This document shows, in pieces, positions 35,084 through 44,342 of a stretch of 64,000 nt of DNA. A model generated the notes under the pieces. The model did no database searches and was not told where the DNA came from. It was given only the letters and a program-made list of their open reading frames with translations. Source of the stretch: Nocardiopsis sp. TSRI0078 (lineage in GTDB: Bacteria; Actinomycetota; Actinomycetes; Streptosporangiales; Streptosporangiaceae); the NCBI RefSeq assembly GCF_001905145.1, contig NZ_LWLB01000006.1:82374-146373 (forward strand). Reading direction: 5' to 3'. The position numbers were made by a program, and so were the translations under genes. The first letter of the stretch is position 1, and each line of letters starts with the position of its first letter.

Positions 35084-36265
35084 CTACCTGCCCCGGGTCC
35101 TGCGGCGGCGACCGCCCTTCTTGCGCCGGCTGGCGGGCGGGGCCTCGGCGGCGCGCTCGGCGGCGATCCTCTCGTCCTCCTCCTGGCGCTCGGCCTCCAC
35201 GCCGTAGGGGTCGGCGGTGGAGCGGCGCACCCACAGGACCACCAGGAGGACGCCGAGGAGCAGGACGGCGCCGACGGCGGCGAACCACGCCCACACCGGC
35301 ACGGCCCCCGCCGGCCCGCCCTCGTCGACGAGGTCCTGGTCGATCATCGGGTCGCTCTGGGCAGCGCTGGTGGCCTGCTCCTGCGCGGAGGGCACGTGCA
35401 GGGCGGGCAGGCCCTCGGGCCCCGAGCGGGAGCCCTCCACGAGCGCGTCACGGATCTGGTCGGGGCGCAGGTGCGGGTGGTCGGAGCGCAGCAGGGCGGC
35501 GGCGCCGGCGACCATGGCGGCGGCGTAGGGGGCGCCGGTCACCTCGGTCTGGCCCACCTCCGCGTTCGCGGTCGTCAGGTCCGCGCCGGGGGCGGTCAGC
35601 ATGACCGACCCGGTCTCGGGGGAGTCCGGGACGAGTTCGCCGTTCTCGTCCGTCCCGGCGACGGTGAGCACGTTGGGGTCCTCCTGGCCCCCGGCCGGCC
35701 CGACGACCAGCGAGCCGTTGTCGACCGCCTCCTGGGTGGCGTCGGTCAGGTCGGCGGCCCCGCCGGTCTCGGGCAGCAGGATGACCTGGGCGTCCTCCTG
35801 TGAGGCGAAGCGCACGGCCTCTGGCATCCGGTCCCCGGTGGGCAGCACGAGCAGGGAGGCCTCGGGCGCCACACCGAGCACGCCGCCGTCGGCGTCCAGA
35901 CCGTGCCCGTGGGCCGCGGCCAGGGCGGCCGTGGCGTTGCCCGCCCCGACGTCGCCGTCGTTGGCGCCGAACTCCGTGACCAGCCGGACGTTGTCGACCA
36001 GGTCCGGGTGCTCCTCGTTGACGGAGGCTCCGGGGAGCGCGATCGTGACGCCCTGGCCCTGGGTGTCCTCCCACAGTTCCTGGGCGGCGATGGACTGCAG
36101 TCCCCACTGCTCGGGCCGGAAGTCGGGCACCAGGTCGGCCGAGGCCGGAGCCGCCGCCAGGCCGAGGACGACCGCGGTGGCGGTGGTGCCGGCCGCCCAG
36201 GCCGCGGCGGTCCCGCCACGGGTGTGGCGTGTGTGTGTCCTGTTACGGCTGTTGCCCCCGAGCAC
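35084..36265 (-). CDS. Mycosin-like subtilase lacking the catalytic triad (pseudoprotease)
   Basis: The 393-residue membrane-anchored protein has a Sec signal (AAAWAAGTTATAVVLGLAAAPASA), a subtilase (S8) fold domain and a C-terminal membrane helix (VPVWAWFAAVGAVLLLGVLLVVLWV) with a basic cytoplasmic tail, as in type VII mycosins. However all three catalytic positions are changed: the Asp strand reads ALPGASVNEEHPDL (Gly at the Asp position), the His motif reads VGAGNATAALAAA (Ala), and the Ser motif reads GAPYAAAMVAG (Pro). GTG at 36265 with GAGGGAG 7 bases upstream. A scaffold rather than protease role is likely. No ESX genes are adjacent. Confidence 0.85.
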   Translation of the reverse strand: MLGGNSRNRTHTRHTRGGTAAAWAAGTTATAVVLGLAAAPASADLVPDFRPEQWGLQSIAAQELWEDTQGQGVTIALPGASVNEEHPDLVDNVRLVTEFGANDGDVGAGNATAALAAAHGHGLDADGGVLGVAPEASLLVLPTGDRMPEAVRFASQEDAQVILLPETGGAADLTDATQEAVDNGSLVVGPAGGQEDPNVLTVAGTDENGELVPDSPETGSVMLTAPGADLTTANAEVGQTEVTGAPYAAAMVAGAAALLRSDHPHLRPDQIRDALVEGSRSGPEGLPALHVPSAQEQATSAAQSDPMIDQDLVDEGGPAGAVPVWAWFAAVGAVLLLGVLLVVLWVRRSTADPYGVEAERQEEDERIAAERAAEAPPASRRKKGGRRRRTRGR

Positions 36266-36492
36266 GTCAGGCTCCCTCGAACGATGCGGTCGACGTTCCA
36301 CGCGGCCCCACGGACCCCCGCAATTCTGTCATGAGCACAGGTTTCAGGCGTGGACAAGTGGCTTGGGGGTAGGAAACGTAACTGTATCCCTGGTGCCAGT
36401 CCTGCGCTCTCGGCTCCGCATCCGGCATGTCGAGTCGCTAGCATGAGTCGGGCCGATCCGGACAAACCAATTTCCCGTCCAGGGGGTGTCCC
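36266..36492. promoter_or_regulatory. Divergent promoter region (pseudoprotease / DUF3263)
   Basis: Contains an A/T-richer stretch (GGAAACGTAACTGTATCC at about 36371-36388) that may hold one of the two divergent promoters. No clear operator. Confidence 0.35.
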
Positions 36493-36777
36493 ATGCCGAA
36501 TATCGGTCCGACCGAGGACGGTCAGTCGGCTCTCGCCGAACGCGAACAGCGCATCCTCGCCTTCGAGCGCCAGTGGTGGAAGTTCGAGGGTTCCAAGGAA
36601 CAGGCGATCCGTGACGAGTTCGGGTTCTCCGCGACCCGCTACTACCAACTGCTGAACGGACTGGTGGAGCGCCCCGAGGCGCTCGCCTTCGACCCGATGA
36701 CCGTCAAGCGGCTGCGCCGCCTGCGCGCCGACCGCCGCCGCCAACGCAACGCACGCCAGCTGGGCATCCAGCTCTGA
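36493..36777 (+). CDS. DUF3263 small helical protein
   Basis: The 94-residue protein matches DUF3263: LAEREQRILAFERQWWKFEGSKEQAIRDEF followed by FSATRYYQLLNGLVE and RRRQRNARQLG. It looks like a short DNA-binding helical protein and is common in Actinobacteria, but its function is unknown. ATG at 36493. Confidence 0.9.
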   Translation: MPNIGPTEDGQSALAEREQRILAFERQWWKFEGSKEQAIRDEFGFSATRYYQLLNGLVERPEALAFDPMTVKRLRRLRADRRRQRNARQLGIQL

Positions 36778-37139
36778 GCTCCTCATCGCTCCCCGCCTTC
36801 CCGGTCATCCGTACCCACCAGGCGCCGGAGGACGACACCATCCGCGCGTGAACCGCTTGCACCGGCGTGCCGCCCGGGCCACCCCCGCTGAGCGGCACCG
36901 GCGAACCGGCCGTGGGAGCCGCCCGCATCCGGGCCGGCCGCGGGAGGGACCAGTCCGCACGGGTCCGTCGGAGTGCGCCCGGAGACGCCCGCCGCGGGCG
37001 AGCGCGTACCGAACATCACGCGACCTCCGGTGAAACACGGGCCGCACGCACGGGTAGGGGTCCCCTCCGGGCGGGAGCACGTCGGTAGTCTGGCGGCCCC
37101 GCCCGGTCCGCACCCGCGGCCTCACCGGAAAGGTCCTCC
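36778..37139. other. Intergenic stretch before otsB
   Basis: About 360 bases with no supported gene. Several GC-rich self-complementary tracts occur (for example GGCCGGCCGCGGG near 36940). GGAAAGG at about 37128 is the otsB RBS. Confidence 0.4.
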
Positions 37140-37970
37140 ATGTCTTTGCCCCAGCCCGGCACGGACGCCGGACGCACCGCGCTCGACGCCCTCCTGGACG
37201 CACCCGCGAGCACGCTGGCCGCCTTCGACTTCGACGGCACGCTCGCGCCCATCGTGGACGATCCGCGCACGTCCGCCCCCTACCCGGGGATCGTGGACGG
37301 GCTCGCCGACCTGGCCGGACTGATCGGTTCGGTGGCGGTGGTCACCGGCCGCCCCGCGGAGACGGCGGTGCGGCTGGGCGGGCTGGACCGGGTCCCGGGC
37401 ATCACCGTGCTGGGCCACTACGGCGCCGAGCGCTGGGTCGGCGGCCGTGTGGTCGCCTCCCCCGCGCCGCCCGGGGTGGAGGTGGTGCGCGAGGAGCTGC
37501 CCGGCCTGCTCGAGGAGCTGAACGCTCCGGAGGGCACCTGGATCGAGGACAAGGGCCGCTCCCTGGCCGTGCACACACGGCGCACCGCCGACCCCGACGA
37601 CGCCCTCGCCCTGCTCACCCCCGCCCTGAGCGAGCTGGCCAGGCGTGCGGAGCTGCAGGTGGAGCCGGGCCGGATGGTCGTCGAACTCCGCCCACAGGGT
37701 GTGGACAAGGGCGCCGCGCTCACCGCGCTCGTCGCCGAGACCGGGCCCCGTACCGTGCTCTACGCCGGTGACGACCTGGGCGACCTGCCCGCCTTCGACG
37801 CCGTGGTGGCGCTGCGCGCCCAGGGCGTCGCGGGCCTGACCGTGTGCTCGTCCTCCGACGAGGTCGCCGCCGTGGCCGAGGCCGCCGACCTGGTCGTCGC
37901 CGGCCCCGCCGGGCTGTCCGAGCTCCTGCGCGGCCTCGCGGACGCGGTCCGCGGCGCCTCCGGCGTGTGA
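37140..37970 (+). CDS. otsB: Trehalose-6-phosphate phosphatase
   Basis: The 276-residue HAD-superfamily enzyme has motif I DFDGTLAPI (nucleophile Asp), motif II TGRPAE, the trehalose-phosphatase block GVDKGAAL and motif IV YAGDDLGDLPAF. It removes phosphate from trehalose-6-phosphate made by OtsA. GGAAAGG lies 7 bases before the ATG. It is separated from otsA by four genes, so it probably has its own promoter. Confidence 0.93.
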   Translation: MSLPQPGTDAGRTALDALLDAPASTLAAFDFDGTLAPIVDDPRTSAPYPGIVDGLADLAGLIGSVAVVTGRPAETAVRLGGLDRVPGITVLGHYGAERWVGGRVVASPAPPGVEVVREELPGLLEELNAPEGTWIEDKGRSLAVHTRRTADPDDALALLTPALSELARRAELQVEPGRMVVELRPQGVDKGAALTALVAETGPRTVLYAGDDLGDLPAFDAVVALRAQGVAGLTVCSSSDEVAAVAEAADLVVAGPAGLSELLRGLADAVRGASGV

Positions 37971-37987
37971 GCGCCGGTCCTCCCCGC

Positions 37988-39019
37988 TCAGGGCGAGGAC
38001 TCGTGTGCCTGGGGCGTGAGCGCCGACCGCGCCGCCGACCGCAGGTCCACCAGGCCGGTCCGGTCGCGCCCGTAGTGCACGGCGTTGGTGAGCATCCCCA
38101 CGTACCTGCCGCTCTCGGGGTGCATGAACAGGCTCGTCCCCGTGAAGCCGTTGTGGTAGACCACCCCCTCCGGGGTGACCAGCCAGCCCAGGCCCCGCCA
38201 GAGCCGGGCGCCCGCGTCCACGTGCGGCTGCCAGCTCATGCGCACGTAGGAGGAGGGCACCGGACCCCTGCCCCCGTCGTGCAGCCGCAGCACCTCCCGG
38301 GCGAACGCGCCGAGGTCGATGGCGGTGGTGAACGCCCCGGCGTGCCCGGCCACCCCGCCCATCAGCGCGGCCGACTCGTCGTGCACCACGCCCCAGGCGG
38401 GCGCGGCGCCGGGCAGGCGGCGCTCGGTGGGCGCGACCCCGGGTGAGCGCGCCAGGGGGCCGAAGGTCGTGGACCGCATGCCCAGCTCCTCCCACAGGTC
38501 GTGGGCCAACCGGTCCAGACCGGTGCCGTAGAGGCGCTCCAGGAGCAGGCCGAGCAGGATGAACCCCCGGTCGATGTAGCGGTATCCGGGCTCCTCCAGC
38601 GGGTCGGCGAGGAGCGCCTCGGCCAGGTCCTGCTCGGTACCCGCGTACCTCTCCAGCCAGGTCACCGGGTTGAGTCTGCTGGTGTGGGTGAGGATCTGCC
38701 GTGTGGTCACCTCGGCGCCGGGGAGGTGGTCCACGTCCAGGTATTCGGACATCGGGGCGTCCAGGTCCATGATCCCCTCGGCGATCGCCTGGCCGACCAG
38801 CGGCCAGGTCGCCATCACCTTCGTCAGGCTCGCCACGTCGTAGGACACGTCCGGAGCCGTGTCGTGCTCCGCGTCGACCCGGCCGACCGCGACGAACTCC
38901 CACATGCCGCCGGTACCGACGACGGCCGTGCCGCCCGGCAGCCACCCGGCGTCCACCATCACCTTCAGGACGCCGCGGATCTGCGCCCCCGTCTCCGTCA
39001 ACCAGTCACCATCACGCAC
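37988..39019 (-). CDS. Serine beta-lactamase-fold hydrolase (class C / PBP4*-like)
   Basis: The 343-residue protein has the SxxK nucleophile motif SLTK (S64, K67), YID downstream in RYIDRGF as the Y-x-N-type position, and a C-terminal HNGFTGTS box similar to the HxG motif. It lacks a signal peptide, so it is probably cytoplasmic, and is more likely an esterase or peptidase than a true beta-lactamase. The GTG at 39019 has GGGGGAGG 6 bases upstream. It is divergent from the OAT2-like gene across 172 bases. Confidence 0.85.
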   Translation of the reverse strand: MRDGDWLTETGAQIRGVLKVMVDAGWLPGGTAVVGTGGMWEFVAVGRVDAEHDTAPDVSYDVASLTKVMATWPLVGQAIAEGIMDLDAPMSEYLDVDHLPGAEVTTRQILTHTSRLNPVTWLERYAGTEQDLAEALLADPLEEPGYRYIDRGFILLGLLLERLYGTGLDRLAHDLWEELGMRSTTFGPLARSPGVAPTERRLPGAAPAWGVVHDESAALMGGVAGHAGAFTTAIDLGAFAREVLRLHDGGRGPVPSSYVRMSWQPHVDAGARLWRGLGWLVTPEGVVYHNGFTGTSLFMHPESGRYVGMLTNAVHYGRDRTGLVDLRSAARSALTPQAHESSP

Positions 39020-39191
39020 AACACGCCTCCCCCCGGCTGGTCTTGTCACCCCGGCGGATACCCCGTTACCAGGTCGTTGTCACACGGGCTCGCCAAGTGT
39101 TCAGGACGAAACCCTCGCAGGTCATAGCCGTAATGAGGGGCCGAGCGCCCGGCGGAGTAGTCTGGCGCCCGAGAATCCCCGAGGGAGGACG

Positions 39192-40352
39192 ATGAGCAGC
39201 CAGACCCCCGTACCCGCCGGTTTCCGCGGCGTGGCCGGAAACATCGGGATCAAGGACCCGAAGGACGACTTCTTCGCGGTGGTGTCCGAGGTCCCCGCCA
39301 ACGTGTCCGCCGTGTTCACGCGGTCCCGGTTCGCCGGACCCAGTGTGCTGCTCAGCCGCCGTGCGGCGGCGGACGGCCGCGCGCGGGGGGTCACGGTGAT
39401 CTCCCGCAACGCCAACGTGGCCACCGGCCGGATCGGCGACGACTACGCCCGCGAGGTGCAGGAGCGCGTGGCGCGCGCGGCGGGCGTGGCCCCCGAGGAG
39501 TTGCTGGTCGCCTCCACCGGGGTGATCGGCCAGCCCTACCCGATGGACAAGGTGCGCGACCACCTGGACTCGCTGCCCGCCGGGTTCCCGCCGGCCGACC
39601 TGGACCGCGCGGCGGCGGCGATGATGACGACCGACACCCGGCCCAAGACCGCCTCCGCGAGGGTGGGCGGGGCGACGGTGACGGGCATCGCCAAGGGCGT
39701 CGGCATGATCGAGCCGAACATGGCGACCATGCTGGCCTGGTTCTTCACCGACGCCGAACTGGAGCAGCCGGAGCTGGACGCGCTCTTTCGCCGGGTGGTG
39801 GACCGCACGTTCAACGCGCTGAGCATCGACACCGACACCTCCACCAGCGACTCGGCGGCGGTGTTCGCCAACGGACTGGCCGGCCCGGTGGACGCGGCCG
39901 CCTTCGAGGCGGCACTGCACGAGGTGGCGCTGAAGCTGGTGCGGATGATCGCCTCCGACGGCGAGGGCGCCAGCAAGCTGATCGAGGTGCGCGTGACGGG
40001 CGCGCGCGACGACGCCCAGGCCAAGCGGGTCGCCAAGGCCGTGGTGAACTCCCCGCTGGTGAAGACGGCCGTGCACGGCGCGGACCCGAACTGGGGCCGG
40101 GTGACGATGGCGGTCGGCAAGTGCGAGGAGGAGACCGACATCCTCCCCGAGAACGTGCGGATCGCCTTCGGCGACGTGGAGACCTATCCCGCGGAGGCCA
40201 CGGACGAGGTGCTGGAGCGCGCCGCCCAGCACATGAAGGGCGACGAGGTGGTCATCAGCGTCGGCCTGGGCATCGCCGACGGCGCCTTCACGGCCTACGG
40301 CTGCGACCTGACCGAGGGCTACATCCGGATCAACGCCGACTACACGACCTGA
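39192..40352 (+). CDS. Ornithine acetyltransferase, OAT2-like (ArgJ family)
   Basis: The 386-residue protein belongs to the ArgJ Ntn-hydrolase family with the self-cleavage region KGVGMIEPNMATMLAW (Thr nucleophile). Several blocks (SAVFTRSRFAGPSVLLSRR, RNANVATGRIGDD, VDRTFNALSIDTDTSTSDSA, YGCDLTEGYIRIN) resemble the clavulanate-cluster OAT2 more than housekeeping ArgJ. It transfers an acetyl group between N-acetylornithine and glutamate in characterised relatives. No arg genes are adjacent. ATG with GAGGGAGG upstream. Confidence 0.9.
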   Translation: MSSQTPVPAGFRGVAGNIGIKDPKDDFFAVVSEVPANVSAVFTRSRFAGPSVLLSRRAAADGRARGVTVISRNANVATGRIGDDYAREVQERVARAAGVAPEELLVASTGVIGQPYPMDKVRDHLDSLPAGFPPADLDRAAAAMMTTDTRPKTASARVGGATVTGIAKGVGMIEPNMATMLAWFFTDAELEQPELDALFRRVVDRTFNALSIDTDTSTSDSAAVFANGLAGPVDAAAFEAALHEVALKLVRMIASDGEGASKLIEVRVTGARDDAQAKRVAKAVVNSPLVKTAVHGADPNWGRVTMAVGKCEEETDILPENVRIAFGDVETYPAEATDEVLERAAQHMKGDEVVISVGLGIADGAFTAYGCDLTEGYIRINADYTT

Positions 40353-40450
40353 GGGGCCGGGCCGGCCGCGGTGCCCCCTTCCGCCGACCGGGCGGCGGGC
40401 TCGGGGCCGGCGCTCCCGGCCCGGCCCCGCGGCCCCAGAGTGCGGTCGAG

Positions 40451-40786
40451 GTGCCGAGGGGCACCCTCGCCGCGGCCTCGGCGGCCCTCCTCCTCGTGGC
40501 GGCGGCGCTGCTCGCCGTCCTGGGCGCGGCCCTGGACACGGACCCGGCCGCCCTCCTGCGCGCTCTGGTCGCGGCCGCCCTGGCGGCCGCCGGAGGGGTG
40601 GCGCTGATCCGCCGGGACGCCGCCGGGGACCACGGGGAGCAGGACCTCCTCCGCGACCGCGCGTGACGGGTCTGGCAGCGCCTGTACCACTGCCGCCGCG
40701 ACGACGTCGCCTTCGGCCCCGCCACCGGCTCCCACCGCCCTCCGGGCGCCATGCGCCGACTCATCGAGGAGACCGGCGGGGGCTGA
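40451..40786 (+). pseudogene. Small membrane protein interrupted by an in-frame TGA
   Basis: From the GTG at 40451 the frame encodes two alanine-rich membrane helices, then LIRRDAAGDHGEQDLLRDRA and a TGA at 40664-40666. The same frame continues with a credible soluble tail, VWQRLYHCRRDDVAFGP and MRRLIEETGGG, ending at 40786. Both parts have the right codon bias, suggesting one gene broken by a nonsense change. The upstream part alone (71 residues) could still be a membrane peptide. Not recognised. Confidence 0.4.
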
Positions 40787-41030
40787 CGGTGCCCGTGCCT
40801 CCTCCGGGGCGGCGGCACGGCGGCGCCGCCCGCGCCGGACCGGCGAGCACGCGGCCCCGCCGCGGGAGGCGGAAACGGCGGGGAGCTGGGGCCCGGGGGT
40901 GGTGGTCAGCCGAGCAGCGCCGGAAATCGTTGCCACGGGCCGGAGACGAGCGTGTCGCACACGTACCCGTCAAGGCACAACAGCGCTACTTTGGACGCAC
41001 TGTCTACGTATGAAACAGAGTGAGCCCCCT

Positions 41031-41816
41031 ATGGCAGATCTTCCCATCGACACCAGCGTGGCCCATTCCGCACGGGTATGGAACTACTGGTTGGGCGGCA
41101 AGGACAACTATCCGGCTGACCGGGAGGTCGGCGACCACATCCAGGCCACCTTCCCCGGGATCGTCGCCGCTGCCCGCGCCGACCGCGCCTTCCTGTACCG
41201 CGCGGTCACCCACCTGGCCGGGGAGGAGGGCGTCCGCCAGTTCCTCGACATCGGCACCGGCCTGCCCACGGCCAACAACACCCACGAGGTGGCCCAGGCC
41301 GTCGCCCCCGAGTCCACGATCGTCTACGTCGACAACGACCCGCTCGTGCTCACGCACGCCCGGGCCCTGCTCACCAGCGATCCGAGGGGCGCCACGCACT
41401 ACATCGACGCGGACCTGGGCGAACCGGGCCCCCTCCTGGAGCAGGCCCGCGAGTACCTGGACTTCGACCAGCCGGTCGCCCTGCTCATCATGGGCACGCT
41501 CGCCCACGTCCCCGGCGACGCCGAGGCGGTCTCCCTCGTCCGCGCCTACGTGGACGCGCTCTGCCCGGGCAGCTTCTTCGTCACCAACGACAGCACGAAC
41601 ACGAGTCCGGAGATCGTCCAGGCGGCCGACCACTGGAACGCCAACGCCTCCTCCCACATTCACCTGCGCGCCCCCGAGCAGATCGAGCACTTCTTCGACG
41701 GGCTGGAGCTGCTGGAGCCCGGCGTGGTGTCGGTGCCCTTCTGGCGCCCCGAACCGGCCGAGGTGGGACACACCGTGCACGTGGACCAGTACGGAGGCCT
41801 GGCCCGCAAGCCCTGA
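41031..41816 (+). CDS. SAM-dependent methyltransferase of the DUF574 (SAM_MT) family
   Basis: The 261-residue protein has the actinobacterial pattern VAHSARVWNYWLGGKDNYPADR and a SAM site QFLDIGTGLPTANNTHEVAQ. The family is large in Streptomyces and related genera and mostly uncharacterised. ATG at 41031, with GAGTGAG 7 bases upstream; an ATG at 41010 is possible. A strong palindromic terminator follows. Confidence 0.92.
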   Translation: MADLPIDTSVAHSARVWNYWLGGKDNYPADREVGDHIQATFPGIVAAARADRAFLYRAVTHLAGEEGVRQFLDIGTGLPTANNTHEVAQAVAPESTIVYVDNDPLVLTHARALLTSDPRGATHYIDADLGEPGPLLEQAREYLDFDQPVALLIMGTLAHVPGDAEAVSLVRAYVDALCPGSFFVTNDSTNTSPEIVQAADHWNANASSHIHLRAPEQIEHFFDGLELLEPGVVSVPFWRPEPAEVGHTVHVDQYGGLARKP

Positions 41817-41834
41817 CCCCGGCGGGGCCGCCGC

Positions 41835-41862
41835 GGCGGACGCCGGCCGGCCGGCGTCCGCC
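41835..41862 (+). terminator. 28-base perfect palindrome after the methyltransferase gene
   Basis: GGCGGACGCCGGCC and its complement GGCCGGCGTCCGCC are contiguous, 19 bases past the stop. A very stable terminator-like hairpin. Confidence 0.7.
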
Positions 41863-41947
41863 GGCCGGCCGCATCGCGTCGGAGGGACTGCGTTCCGTCC
41901 CCACGGCGGCACGTCCGCCCCGGGGCCCGCCCAGGACGACCGGGAGA

Positions 41948-42244
41948 CTACTGCTCCGCCGGCTTCGGGGCCGCCACCGCGTTGCGCTCCGACCGGTCCA
42001 GCACCACCGCTCCCACGGCGACGACCACGCCCATCGTGATCATCGACCACGCCCACGGCAGATGGGCGGACCGCACCTCCGAGCAGCCCACCGACCCCAC
42101 CAGCGCGTCGCTGAACCCCCTGTCCGACGCGAACGAGGGCCCGCAGTCGGAACCCGCGGACTCGACCGGGACGATCCCCAGTACGAACCCGCCCAAGACG
42201 AGCGCGCACCCGAACAGCACCAGCAGCTTCGTTCTCTGGGACAC
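41948..42244 (-). CDS. Small two-helix membrane protein, unknown function
   Basis: The 98-residue protein starts at a GTG at 42244 with GGAGG 6 bases upstream (MSQRTKLLVLFGCALVLGG...). It has two membrane helices (residues ~6-26 and ~70-90) around a polar 40-residue loop with two Cys (SDCGPSF and VGCSEV), which may form a disulfide outside. The tail is basic/alanine-rich. No family recognised. Confidence 0.7.
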   Translation of the reverse strand: MSQRTKLLVLFGCALVLGGFVLGIVPVESAGSDCGPSFASDRGFSDALVGSVGCSEVRSAHLPWAWSMITMGVVVAVGAVVLDRSERNAVAAPKPAEQ

Positions 42245-42533
42245 CACACACCTCCACATTGGGGGAAAGCACCAGAGCGGGTGGCGCGGAAGGGACACAA
42301 GTGTGCCAGAGACCGATGGTTCGTAGCGCAGCGCACGCATACCACCGATGAGGAGCGCACCGTCGCCTTCCTCGACGAAACCTTCGGCGTACTGGCCGAA
42401 ACCAGTCATGGACGGGCCGCTTGCGGCTGAGGCGTGGTGAGGCATGCGCGGTCCCAGCAGGAACGGGACCGCCCCCATCTCTTCACCACCGAGGGCAAGC
42501 CCTCGCGGAGGGCGCACGCCCCGAGGGGCACCG

Positions 42534-44234
42534 TCAACCGGTGGCCTCCGGGTGGGCGGCGGCCCTCACCGCCTCCTTGGCCTGCTCCGGGCCGGACGCC
42601 GCCACCGCCAGCTCCGCCAGCCTGCGGCAGTCGTCGTGGGTGTGCAGGGCGAGCGCGTGGCGCACGGCGGGCAGCGCGGGCGCGGACATCGACAGGCTGG
42701 ACGAGCCCAGCCCCACGAGCACGAGCGCCAGCAGCGGGTCGGCGGCGGCCTCGCCGCACACCCCCACGGGACGGCCCGACCGCTCCCCCGCCTCGCCCAC
42801 GGTCCCCACCAGCCGCAGCAGCGCGGGCTGCCAGGGGTCGAGCAGGTCGGGCAGCGCGCCCAGGGTCCGGTCGGCGGCCATCGTGTACTGCGCCAGGTCG
42901 TTGGTACCGATCGACACGAAGTCCACCCGGGGCAGCAGCCGGTCGGCGAGCAGGGCCGCGCCGGGCACCTCGACCATCACCCCGACCTCGGAGAGCCCGG
43001 CACGGCGCGCCAGGGCGGCGAACTCGGCGGCCTCGTCGGGCGTGGACACCATCGGCGCCATCACCCGTACCCGGGCCGAGGTCTCCCGGGAGGCGGCGGC
43101 GATCGCCGAGAGCTGCTCGGTGAGCAGCCCGGGGTGCGCGCGCGAGGTACGGAAGCCCCGCGTGCCGAGCGCGGGGTTGTCCTCCTGCCCCGTCTCCACG
43201 AAGGCCAGGGGCTTGTCCGAACCGGCGTCCAGGGTGCGCACCGTGACGACGCGCCCGGCGAAGGCCGCGAACAGGGCCGTGTAGGCGGCGGTCTGCTCGT
43301 CCTCCGTCGGCGGCTCCGACCGGTCCAGGAACAGGAACTCGGTGCGCAGCAGCCCCACGCCCTCGCTGTCGTGCGCACCCGCCTTGCGGGGGTCCCCCTC
43401 GCCGACGTTGAGCAGCAGCGCGACCGGCGCGCCGTCGGCGGTCCGGCCGGGTCCGGTGGACTCGGCGAGCAGCGCGCGTCTGCGCTCGGCGCGCCGCCGC
43501 ATCCGGTCGGCGAGCTCCTCGTCGGGGTCGGCCTCGACCGTGCCCGCGTCGCCGTCCACCGCCACCACGGCCCCGTCCCGGAGGTTCCCGGCGCCCTCGC
43601 AGCCCACGACGGCGGGGATCCCGAGTGCCCGGGCCAGGATGACCGTGTGGCTGGTGGGACCGCCGTGGCGGGTGACGATGCCGAGCACCCGCTCGGTGTC
43701 GAGCTGGACGGTGTCGGCGGGCGCGAGGTCGTCGGCGACCAGCACGTACGGGACGCCGGGGTCGGGCAGCCCGGGCATCGGCAGCTCCATGAGCAGGGCC
43801 ACCGCGCGGTCCCGGATGTCGGCGAGGTCGGCGGCGCGCTCGGCCAGGTAGCCCCCGGCCGCCTGGAGCAGCTCCTGGTAGGCGCCGCAGGCGGAGTGCA
43901 CCGCCCACGCCGCCGGATCCCCCTCCTCCGTGCGCTCACCGACACGGCGCGCGAGGTCGGGGTCGCGGGCCATGAGCGCCTGGGCGCCGAGCACCGCCGC
44001 CGCGTCGCCCTCCAGGTCCGCGGCCCGCCGGTCGAGCAGGTCGGCCACCTGTTCCAGGGCCCGGCGGGCCCGGTCGGCCTCCTCTCCCGGGTCGCCCGCC
44101 GTCGGCCGCCGGTCGGGCAGGGAGGGCGGGGGCGCCATGCGCGCCACCGGGCCGACGGCGGTGCCGGGGCTGGCGGGGATGCCCGAGAGCCGGTCGCCGC
44201 CGGATTCGGAGGGGAGGGGGTCGGTCTGCGCCAT
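42534..44234 (-). CDS. ptsI: PTS enzyme I (phosphoenolpyruvate-protein phosphotransferase)
   Basis: The 566-residue protein has the phosphohistidine motif GGPTSHTVILAR with H196, the EI C-terminal PEP-binding motif LLRTEFLFLDR, and DFVSIGTNDLAQYTMAADR. It transfers phosphate from PEP to HPr. ATG at 44234. A strong terminator separates it from the dehydrogenase gene upstream, so it is probably transcribed on its own even though it lies in the PTS locus. Confidence 0.95.
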   Translation of the reverse strand: MAQTDPLPSESGGDRLSGIPASPGTAVGPVARMAPPPSLPDRRPTAGDPGEEADRARRALEQVADLLDRRAADLEGDAAAVLGAQALMARDPDLARRVGERTEEGDPAAWAVHSACGAYQELLQAAGGYLAERAADLADIRDRAVALLMELPMPGLPDPGVPYVLVADDLAPADTVQLDTERVLGIVTRHGGPTSHTVILARALGIPAVVGCEGAGNLRDGAVVAVDGDAGTVEADPDEELADRMRRRAERRRALLAESTGPGRTADGAPVALLLNVGEGDPRKAGAHDSEGVGLLRTEFLFLDRSEPPTEDEQTAAYTALFAAFAGRVVTVRTLDAGSDKPLAFVETGQEDNPALGTRGFRTSRAHPGLLTEQLSAIAAASRETSARVRVMAPMVSTPDEAAEFAALARRAGLSEVGVMVEVPGAALLADRLLPRVDFVSIGTNDLAQYTMAADRTLGALPDLLDPWQPALLRLVGTVGEAGERSGRPVGVCGEAAADPLLALVLVGLGSSSLSMSAPALPAVRHALALHTHDDCRRLAELAVAASGPEQAKEAVRAAAHPEATG

Positions 44235-44289
44235 GGTCGCTCCGTACGTCGGTGATGGCCGGGGGACGGCCGTTGTCGAGGATGTCCTT

Positions 44290-44330
44290 CCCCGGAAGGC
44301 CCGCGGGTCCACCCGGCGGGCCTTCCGGGG
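44290..44330 (-). terminator. Terminator between the dehydrogenase gene and ptsI
   Basis: CCCCGGAAGGCCCGC pairs with GCGGGCCTTCCGGGG around an 11-base loop, 13 bases past the dehydrogenase stop. Confidence 0.8.
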
Positions 44331-44342
44331 CCGTTCCCGCGG

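Noticed and set aside
36373..36400. A tRNA-like or small-RNA gene between the pseudoprotease and DUF3263
   Set aside because: No cloverleaf or stable fold could be drawn by eye; only a promoter-like A/T-richer patch is present.
37988..40352. A clavulanate-like biosynthetic cluster from the OAT2-like and beta-lactamase-fold genes
   Set aside because: No carboxyethylarginine synthase, beta-lactam synthetase, PAH or CAS homologue is in the window.
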